From Pseudomonadota bacterium (GTDB lineage: Bacteria; Myxococcota; UBA9042; PHBI01), in contig SYAK01000167.1 in NCBI GenBank assembly GCA_005788935.1, forward strand, positions 1 through 11,580: a DNA stretch of 11,580 nucleotides. The letters run 5' to 3'. A model generated the notes under the pieces. That model did no database searches. It was not told the DNA's origin and worked only from the letters and a program-made list of their open reading frames with translations. Positions 6,858 through 11,580 of the stretch are shown here, in pieces. The position numbers and the translations under genes are program-made. Each line of letters opens with the position of its first letter. Within the stretch, counting starts at the first letter, position 1.

Positions 6858-6996
6858 GACGCTACCTCGGTGGGGGAACGCCCCGGGCCAGCCGTGGCCC
6901 GCAGGCGCCAGCGACCGAAGCAAGAGGTGTGCCACCCGAGCCATCGGAGGGCTGCCTCACGTTGGCTGCAACCCGGAAAAAATAGAGGCCCGCCGC

Positions 6997-7025
6997 TTGA
7001 CCCTGAGCCCAAGGGTCCCTATGCC
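6997..7025 (+). promoter_or_regulatory. Candidate promoter with operator-like dyad, upstream of the papain lipoprotein
   Basis: TTGACC (6997-7002) and TATGCC (7020-7025) are separated by exactly 17 bp, the optimal sigma-70 spacing; the -35 matches 5/6 and the -10 only 3/6. Inside lies a perfect dyad GACCCT-N7-AGGGTC (6999-7017), which covers the -35 edge and the spacer, as a repressor operator might. The 233-bp intergenic region 6858-7090 also serves the divergent macrodomain gene. A GGAG Shine-Dalgarno (7079-7082) lies 8 nt before ATG 7091. Confidence 0.4.
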
Positions 7026-7090
7026 CTTCCGCTAACTTTTCGCCACACCGGACACCCGCGCGAAATCCCACCAGACCCGGAGCCCGTCCC

Positions 7091-9058
7091 ATGCGCCGCA
7101 GCCGTCTGCTCCTCGCATCCGCCGCCCTCGCCGCCACCATCGCCCCTGGCTGTGACGAGGCCTCCGTTCCCGCCACCGTCGCCGAGGACGAAGCTCCGCT
7201 GACGGATCTCGAGGCCCTGCTCTCCGACAGCCCCGACCCCGACAAGCTCCCCGACGAACCCAAGTCGGACCAGACCTATCCGGTGCAGTTTGACCTCGTG
7301 GCGCTGCAGTCGCCTGTTCGGAACCAGCAAAGTCGCGGAGTCTGCTCGATCTTTTCGACCGTGGCCCTGATGGAGCATCTCTACATCAAGGAGGGCACCT
7401 TCAAGAACCCCGACTTCAGCGAGCAGTTCCTGCAGTGGTCGGCGAAGGTCGAGGTCAAGTCCTTCCTGACGACCGATGGCTCGAACGCCGACAGCAACCT
7501 GCAGGCGATCAGCCGCTTCGGCATCGTCGAGGAGACCGCGTGGCCCTACGAGGGACGCGGCTGGAGCGTGGCGAACGACGCCCGCTGCGTCGACAAGGAC
7601 AAGCCGGTCCTCTGCTACACGAACGGCGACCCGAGCGAGTCGACGCTTGCCGCCAAGCGCCACAAGCTGCCGCCAGGCCGCTGGGTCTCGTCGCGGGTCA
7701 ACAGCATCAAGGCCTTCATGTTCAATAACCGGCAGGCCGTCATCGCCGGCATGAAGTTCTTCTACCAGAGCTGGAACCACCGCGGCGGCAGCCTGCCGGT
7801 CAACAGCGAATACATGTCGCAGGGTTACGTGCTCTATCCGAACGACGCGGACAAGGAGGTCTCCGAGGCCAAGCCCGCCGGTCACTCCATCCTCATCGTC
7901 GGCTGGGACGACACCCTCGAGGTCCAGACGACCGACAAGGAAGGCAACGCGGTCGTCGACGCCGACGGCAAGCCGGTCGTCGAGAAGGGCTTCTTCCTCA
8001 TCAAGAACAGCTGGGGCACCGGAAACTACGGGACGAAGAACGCGTTCGGACCTGGCTACGGCTGGCTTTCGATGCGCTACGTCGAGGAGTACGCGAGCCT
8101 CATGGGCGCCAACGTCCCGTCGGTCAACCTCGGGCCCGAGGCGTGCGTGGATGGCATCGACAACAACCGCGACGGGCTCGTGGACTGCGAGGAGATCGCG
8201 GCGTGTGGTCGCGAGGCGGCCTGCAACACGGCTCCGCGCGTCTTCGAGTCGCGCCCGGGGGCGGCCATCCCGGACAACAACGAGGCTGGCGTCAAGGACC
8301 TCATCCGCATCGACGCGACCGGCTTCGCGACCTCGGCCTACGTGGACGTTCGGGTCACGCACACCTTCGTCCGCGACCTGAAGCTCGTGCTGACGTCGCC
8401 GAGCGGGCGGGCGACCGTGCTCTACGACCGGACGCTGCCGAGTGGGCGCGATATCATTCGCCGCTTCAACCTGCCGAGCCTCATCGGCGAGCAGGTGTCT
8501 GGCGAGTGGTCGCTCACCGTCTCCGACCTCTCGAAGGGTGACACGGGCCGCCTCGCGGAGTGGAAGCTTGGGCTCGGCCTCACGGGCGGTGCGGTGGCCG
8601 AGGTCTGCGACGACGGGCGTGACAACGACGCCAACAACCTGTCGGACTGCGACGACCCGGTGTGCAGTGGGACCGAGGCGTGCGACCTGCCGTCGAACCC
8701 TGGCATGCTGAGCGGCATCAGCGAGGACGCGGTCACCGTGCCCGACAACGACACGGCTGGCGTCAGGAGCGTCATCGAGCTGAGCGGCGCGGGCCTCGTC
8801 GACGACGTCGAGCTCGACGTGCAGATCAACCACCCCTACAGCGGAGATCTCGTGGTCAAGCTCGTCCACCCCGACGGGACGGTCGCCACCCTGTCGGACC
8901 GTCAGGGCGGTAGTGCCGCGAACATCGACCGCAGCTTCACGACGTCGGCCTTTGACGGCAAGAAGGCGGCAGGCCGCTGGACGCTGTGGGTCGTCGACAC
9001 CTCGGCGGGCGATGCGGGCACCCTCGAGGCGTGGCTGCTTGACGTGACCACACGCTGA
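7091..9058 (+). CDS. Papain-like (C1) cysteine peptidase lipoprotein with two P-domains
   Basis: 655 residues. The N-terminus MRRSRLLLASAALAATIAPGC is a lipoprotein signal with lipobox APG-C21, so the protein is probably anchored to the envelope. Residues ~70-340 form a C1 peptidase: NQQSRGVCSIFS with oxyanion Gln79 and nucleophile Cys85, AGHSILIVGWDD with His265, and IKNSWGTGNYG with Asn306. All catalytic residues are present. No clear inhibitory prodomain is seen. Residues 351-378 form a Cys/Asp-rich module whose DNNRDGLVDCEE (357-368) fits an EF-hand-type calcium loop; the four Cys are 352, 366, 372 and 378. A P-domain-like beta module (~384-498) follows. A second Cys/Asp module (504-531; Cys 506, 520, 525, 531) and a second P-domain (~540-655, with IPDNN/VPDNDTAG...INHPYSGDL...W) close the protein. 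P-domains are known C-terminal partners of secreted proteases, with roles in folding or targeting. The substrate is unknown. Confidence 0.9.
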   Translation: MRRSRLLLASAALAATIAPGCDEASVPATVAEDEAPLTDLEALLSDSPDPDKLPDEPKSDQTYPVQFDLVALQSPVRNQQSRGVCSIFSTVALMEHLYIKEGTFKNPDFSEQFLQWSAKVEVKSFLTTDGSNADSNLQAISRFGIVEETAWPYEGRGWSVANDARCVDKDKPVLCYTNGDPSESTLAAKRHKLPPGRWVSSRVNSIKAFMFNNRQAVIAGMKFFYQSWNHRGGSLPVNSEYMSQGYVLYPNDADKEVSEAKPAGHSILIVGWDDTLEVQTTDKEGNAVVDADGKPVVEKGFFLIKNSWGTGNYGTKNAFGPGYGWLSMRYVEEYASLMGANVPSVNLGPEACVDGIDNNRDGLVDCEEIAACGREAACNTAPRVFESRPGAAIPDNNEAGVKDLIRIDATGFATSAYVDVRVTHTFVRDLKLVLTSPSGRATVLYDRTLPSGRDIIRRFNLPSLIGEQVSGEWSLTVSDLSKGDTGRLAEWKLGLGLTGGAVAEVCDDGRDNDANNLSDCDDPVCSGTEACDLPSNPGMLSGISEDAVTVPDNDTAGVRSVIELSGAGLVDDVELDVQINHPYSGDLVVKLVHPDGTVATLSDRQGGSAANIDRSFTTSAFDGKKAAGRWTLWVVDTSAGDAGTLEAWLLDVTTR

Positions 9059-9068
9059 GGCGGGCTGG

Positions 9069-9680
9069 GTGGGGAAGCGCCACAAGCGGGCGAGCCGGTG
9101 CATCGGGTGCCGGCTTCATACCGAACGCTGCATCTGCGGGCAGGTACAGGCGGTTGTGACCGCGACGCGCGTGGCGCTCGTCTACCACCGGCGTGAGCTG
9201 CGCAAGACCACCAACACGGGCGCACTCGCGCTGCGGGTCTTGCCGAACAGCGCGTGTTTCACGTGGGGTGAGGAGGGGGCCGAGGTGCCGGCCGAGGCGC
9301 TCGTGCCCGCTGGTTACCGCGGGGTGGTGCTCGCCCATGGCGCCGACCCGCTCGGGCCCGCCGCGGTGGCGCGCCTGACGGCCGATGGCTCACGCGTGTG
9401 CCTCGTCGTGCCGGACGGGTCGTGGCGGCAGGCGACCAAGATGGCGCGGCGTGTGCCGTCGGTGGCTGCCTTGCCGCGGGTGAGCCTGCCCGAGGGTCAC
9501 GAGACACGCTATCAATTGCGCTCCGAACCGAAAGACGGCGGCCTCGCGACCTATGAGGCCATCGCTCGCGCAATCGGGGTCCTCGAAGGAGCCGACGTTT
9601 GCGAGGCGCTGATGCGCCCGTTTGATGCGCTCGTCGCCCAGACCCTCGCGATGCGGGGGCGATTGCCTGAGTCGGGCTGA
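9069..9680 (+). CDS. DTW-domain protein, probable tRNA-uridine aminocarboxypropyltransferase
   Basis: 203 residues from GTG 9069. DTW proteins (COG3148, E. coli TapT) use S-adenosylmethionine to add a 3-amino-3-carboxypropyl group to a uridine in tRNA (acp3U47 in bacteria). The N-terminus has a CxxC-x6-CxC knuckle (RCIGCRLHTERCICG, Cys 11, 14, 21, 23) that probably binds a metal. It is followed by the family segment KTTNTGALALRVLPNS and by VVPDGSWRQATKMARRVP, the signature D-x-T-W motif with Ser in place of Thr. RYQLRSEPKDGGLATYEAIARAI matches the conserved late block. GAGG (9057-9060) gives a Shine-Dalgarno 8 nt before GTG. It starts only 10 bp after the papain lipoprotein and is probably co-transcribed, though no functional link is evident. 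TGA 9678-9680 overlaps the next ATG by one base. Confidence 0.88.
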   Translation: MGKRHKRASRCIGCRLHTERCICGQVQAVVTATRVALVYHRRELRKTTNTGALALRVLPNSACFTWGEEGAEVPAEALVPAGYRGVVLAHGADPLGPAAVARLTADGSRVCLVVPDGSWRQATKMARRVPSVAALPRVSLPEGHETRYQLRSEPKDGGLATYEAIARAIGVLEGADVCEALMRPFDALVAQTLAMRGRLPESG

Positions 9681-10312
9681 TGCGTCACGCATGGCGCTTG
9701 GGCGGTCGCCCTGAGCTGGCCGACTTTCCGGCGGCGCGCCAGCACCTCGAGCGGGCCCTCGCCATTCGCGAGGACCAGCTCGGTCCCGACCACCCCGATA
9801 CGGCGGACAGCCTGCATCATCTCGCCGCGACGCAGGCGAGGCGCGCAGACTATCGCGGCGCGTTGCCGTTGCTGAGGCGCGCGCTCGACATCCGCGAGCG
9901 GGTCCTTGGGCCCGACCATCCAGAGACCGCCCGGACCCTCAACGTCCTGGCGCTCGCGCACGAGGGTCTGGACGAGGCCGGGCGAGCGCGGGCCCTCTTC
10001 GAGCGCGCGCTGGCCACCCGTGAGCGGGTCCTTGGTCCCGACCATGCACGGCTCGCACGGGGTGAGGGGCGCGGCGAGGCGATGCGCCAGGTCCGTCTGG
10101 GACTGATCGCTGGCGAGGACGACACCGCCGCGTTGACCTCGACCCCGACCGGAAGCCCACCCAGTGTGCCAGCCATGGGGTCGGCGGTCGCGTCGGACCT
10201 TTGGCGTCACCCCTACTACTGGGCGAGCTTTCTGGTCTCGGGCGATGTCTCACCGCTTGAGACGGGTGCACCCTCTGGTCGAGCCGAGCGCGGTCGGTGG
10301 GGTGGCCGTTGA
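9680..10312 (+). pseudogene. TPR-CHAT remnant: three TPRs joined to the last part of a CHAT domain
   Basis: The 210-residue frame starts at ATG 9680. Residues ~15-126 carry TPR repeats of the kinesin-light-chain/TPR_12 type with an exact 42-residue period: LGPDH recurs at 34, 76 and 118, within RALxIRExxLGPDHPxT. After residue ~130, GRGEAMRQVRLGLIA and then DLWRHPYYWASFLVSGD (173-189) match the extreme C-terminal helices and strand of CHAT domains (consensus ...ALRxAQLxL...HPYYWAAFVLxGD). The usual CHAT caspase-like core with its catalytic His and Cys, normally a few hundred residues, is absent. The N-terminus also begins abruptly inside a repeat. I therefore read it as an in-frame deletion remnant of a TPR-CHAT peptidase. 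It could still be translated as a small TPR protein, through coupling to the DTW gene. It ends at the AT-rich palindromes. Confidence 0.72.
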
Positions 10313-10347
10313 AACATTCTGTTCCACGAGTGAACCATTCTGTTTCA
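10310..10347. promoter_or_regulatory. Two tandem imperfect palindromes, consensus TGAAACAnnnTGTTTCA, 21 bp apart
   Basis: TGAAACAttcTGTTCCA (10310-10326) and TGAACCAttcTGTTTCA (10331-10347) each match a 7-3-7 palindrome at 6 of 7 arm positions. Their centres are 21 bp apart, two helical turns, so two dimers would bind the same DNA face. The outer arms TGAAACA and TGTTTCA are perfectly complementary. The block is AT-rich against very GC-rich surroundings. It overlaps the stop codon of the TPR-CHAT remnant and lies between convergent genes, where an operator is not expected. I know no specific regulator for it. The remainder up to 10415 shows nothing else. Confidence 0.5.
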
Positions 10348-10415
10348 GACGTGCAACGTGCTGTCGCCCCGGTGCGCCCCGATGTCACGCCCTGTGGTTC
10401 GGCCCGCGTCTCGTC

Positions 10416-10922
10416 TCAGAAGAACCAGCGGATGGCGCCGCCGCCGCCGCCCGCGAAGAAGCCGCCGAGCCCGGTGAAGTCCCCGAAGTAGAAGGTGGGG
10501 CGCCAGTCGAGGATGAGCTCGAGCGGCACGCGGTTGAAGTGCCAACCGAGCTGCAGGACCGCCGAGATCCCGAAGACGGTCGCTCTCGAGAGGGTGTCGT
10601 CGTACATGACGAGCCCGGCGCCCGCCCCGAGCCCGCCGAAGAGGTCACCCGCAGGCGTCTGCGCAAAGGGCTGGAACTCCTGGATGAAGTCACCACCCAA
10701 CGACAAGCCCCAGCGCGAGAACCCGACGACGGCCTGCAGCGCGGCCCGTCCGCCGATATAGATCTTGGCGGTCAGGCCTGACGCGATGGTACCCCCGCCG
10801 ACGCCGAGACCGATGCGCCCGCCGCGGCGGAAGGCGTCCGCGCGGGCGTCTTCGGCGGGCCCGCTCAGGGAGGTCGCAGCCATGAGGGCGAGCGAAATGG
10901 ACATTTTCGTGAGTCGGGTCAT
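10416..10922 (-). CDS. Secreted or outer-membrane beta-barrel-like protein, unknown function
   Basis: 168 residues. The N-terminus MTRLTKMSISLALMAATSLSGPAEDARADA is a typical Sec signal peptide with a probable cleavage after ARA or ADA. The mature part is Gly- and aromatic-rich and alternates hydrophobic and polar residues in short strands (RIGLGVGGGTIASGLTAKIY, GFSRWGLSLGGDF, LEFILDW-like segments, FYFGDFTGLGGFF). It ends in Phe (AIRWFF), as many outer-membrane beta-barrels do. A six-to-eight-stranded barrel in the outer membrane is plausible but inferred. I do not recognise a named family. GAGGAG (plus-strand CTCCTC, 10930-10935) lies 7 nt before the ATG at 10920-10922 and fixes the start. 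It is a single gene, convergent with the TPR-CHAT remnant. Confidence 0.75.
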   Translation of the reverse strand: MTRLTKMSISLALMAATSLSGPAEDARADAFRRGGRIGLGVGGGTIASGLTAKIYIGGRAALQAVVGFSRWGLSLGGDFIQEFQPFAQTPAGDLFGGLGAGAGLVMYDDTLSRATVFGISAVLQLGWHFNRVPLELILDWRPTFYFGDFTGLGGFFAGGGGGAIRWFF

Positions 10923-11136
10923 GACGTGTCTCCTCGCCGAGGTTCAACGGCAGCTTGGGTGCGACCCTCGCGCCCGAGTTGCCGTGTCTCGCGACGTAGC
11001 ATGCGCCAACGCGTTGGAACCGACAAAAAGGCAACACGAGGCGCGTCGCCGCGCCCCCGTTCGGCACTCCCTCGCGACGACTTGCAGCCATCCCCTCCAT
11101 CGTGGGCCGTTGCGGTCGCGCGCCGCCACTTCGCGT
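10923..11136. promoter_or_regulatory. Upstream region of the beta-barrel-like gene, with a 12-bp palindrome
   Basis: This non-coding stretch should contain the minus-strand promoter of the beta-barrel-like gene. A perfect 12-bp palindrome CCAACGCGTTGG lies at 11006-11017. On the minus strand it is preceded by TTGTCG (plus 11021-11026) and followed by a weak TGCTAC-like element, so it would sit between possible -35 and -10 boxes. The promoter match is poor. The plus strand stays open through here, but I see no convincing start or family signal. Confidence 0.3.
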
Positions 11137-11478
11137 GTGCGTCACTCGGCGAGCGCCCAGACTTTGGGCGACCAGCTCCCGGATGGCCAGGCGCGCGCCC
11201 TTGAGCAGGGGCTCCGGGCACTCTGGCTGCTGTCAGCCGTCGCCAGCGGGGTCGCGAGCGAACAGCCCGCGACCCCGCTCACCGCAGCCCGTGACGCCAA
11301 CCGTCAAGGCCTCTCGCTGCCAGTCCCCGAGCCTGTCGCGATGATATGGGCGGAAATCCACCCAGAGCAGCGCGACATCATCCGTACCGTGCCAGACCTT
11401 GACCCCGCCACGAGCGTCGCGCGTGTGTCTCTCGGGCTGAGCGTCGACCTGCCGCGCTTCATTCTCGGCCGCCCCTGA
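11137..11478 (+). CDS. Unrecognised reading frame, possibly a small or decayed protein
   Basis: A plus-strand frame with protein-like composition and mostly G or C at third codon positions ends at TGA 11476-11478. It includes GLRALWLLSAVASGVASEQ, EIHPEQRDIIRTVPDLD and a C-terminus SLGLSVDLPRFILGRP. No opposing frame of similar length exists across 11222-11478. The start is uncertain: GTG 11137 (113 residues) or TTG 11164 (104 residues) are candidates, neither with a clear Shine-Dalgarno. The open frame runs further left, but there it is antisense to the beta-barrel-like gene. I do not recognise a family, and it could be the remnant of a larger gene. It converges with mscL, with 29 bp between the stops. 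Confidence 0.35.
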   Translation: MRHSASAQTLGDQLPDGQARALEQGLRALWLLSAVASGVASEQPATPLTAARDANRQGLSLPVPEPVAMIWAEIHPEQRDIIRTVPDLDPATSVARVSLGLSVDLPRFILGRP

Positions 11479-11507
11479 CGCGGGTTTCGCGTTTCAGCGG
11501 ATCGGCA

Positions 11508-11580
11508 TCAGGCCTTGGGTACCGCCTCGGCGCGCGCCTTCATGCGATTGACGGCCTTCACGACGAGGAACAGCACGAAG
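11508..11580 (-). CDS. mscL: Large-conductance mechanosensitive channel MscL, C-terminal fragment
   Basis: Only the last 23 codons and the stop (TCA at 11508-11510 on the plus strand) are visible; the gene continues beyond the right edge. The translated end, FVLFLVVKAVNRMKARAEAVPKA, matches the end of the second transmembrane helix and the start of the cytoplasmic helix of MscL, which in the family reads like AFVIFLxVKAxNKLKRKEE. MscL forms a pentameric inner-membrane pore that opens under high membrane tension during hypo-osmotic shock. The short acidic/Ala C-terminus is normal for high-GC proteobacteria. The identification rests on a short segment, but the pattern is distinctive. Confidence 0.82.
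   Translation of the reverse strand, partial: FVLFLVVKAVNRMKARAEAVPKA

Noticed and set aside
7019..9103. 694-codon open frame on the minus strand opposite the papain lipoprotein
   Set aside because: Its translation is rich in Val/Arg/Asp/Ala with no recognisable domain, and it exactly shadows the strongly supported plus-strand gene.
10310..10347. Intrinsic terminator for the TPR-CHAT remnant
   Set aside because: The stems are AT-rich and imperfect with 3-nt loops and no T-tract. The tandem 21-bp spacing fits protein binding better than an RNA terminator.
10765..11136. Extension of the right-hand unknown plus-strand frame to an ATG at 10765 or 10921
   Set aside because: This part is antisense to, or upstream of, the beta-barrel-like gene, which has a signal peptide and a good ribosome binding site. 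The translation is Arg/Pro-rich and lacks coding character.

Overview
The window is very GC-rich chromosomal DNA (G or C at most third codon positions). A Myxococcota-like (former deltaproteobacterial) host is my inference. It rests on the lipoprotein built from a papain-like domain, Asp/Cys-rich modules and P-domains, on the TPR/CHAT remnant, and on the heptad-repeat protein tail at the left edge. No rRNA, tRNA, IS element or CRISPR array is visible.

Left part (1-5278): the coiled-coil tail of a protein, probably Uma2-like, ends at 140 and converges with nadB (L-aspartate oxidase, minus strand). Divergent from nadB is an S9 dipeptidyl-peptidase-IV-like exopeptidase. It is translationally coupled, through a TTGA overlap, to a RIO1-type kinase-fold protein. 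That protein has lost the catalytic Asp, the metal-binding Asn and the glycine-loop signature, and it carries a C-terminal tail of four perfectly in-phase 15-residue repeats.

Middle (5279-9680): a 63-residue unknown protein overlaps tcdA (tRNA ct6A dehydratase) by GTGA. tcdA converges on a macrodomain protein of the ALC1/TARG1-like type, with an 11-bp-stem hairpin between them. Divergent from the macrodomain gene is a lipoprotein with a complete papain-type active site, two EF-hand-like Asp/Cys modules and two P-domains. A DTW-domain tRNA-modification enzyme follows after 10 bp.

Right part (9680-11580): a TPR gene fused in frame to only the last part of a CHAT peptidase domain looks like a deletion remnant. 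It ends in an AT-rich pair of tandem palindromes 21 bp apart. Next are a minus-strand secreted or outer-membrane beta-barrel-like protein, an unrecognised plus-strand reading frame, and the last 23 codons of mscL on the minus strand.

Most genes are housekeeping or envelope functions and do not form one coherent new system. The best leads are the degenerate RIO1-type kinase with its repeat tail coupled to a DPP-IV-like peptidase, the core-deleted TPR-CHAT gene with the adjacent palindrome pair, and the modular papain lipoprotein.
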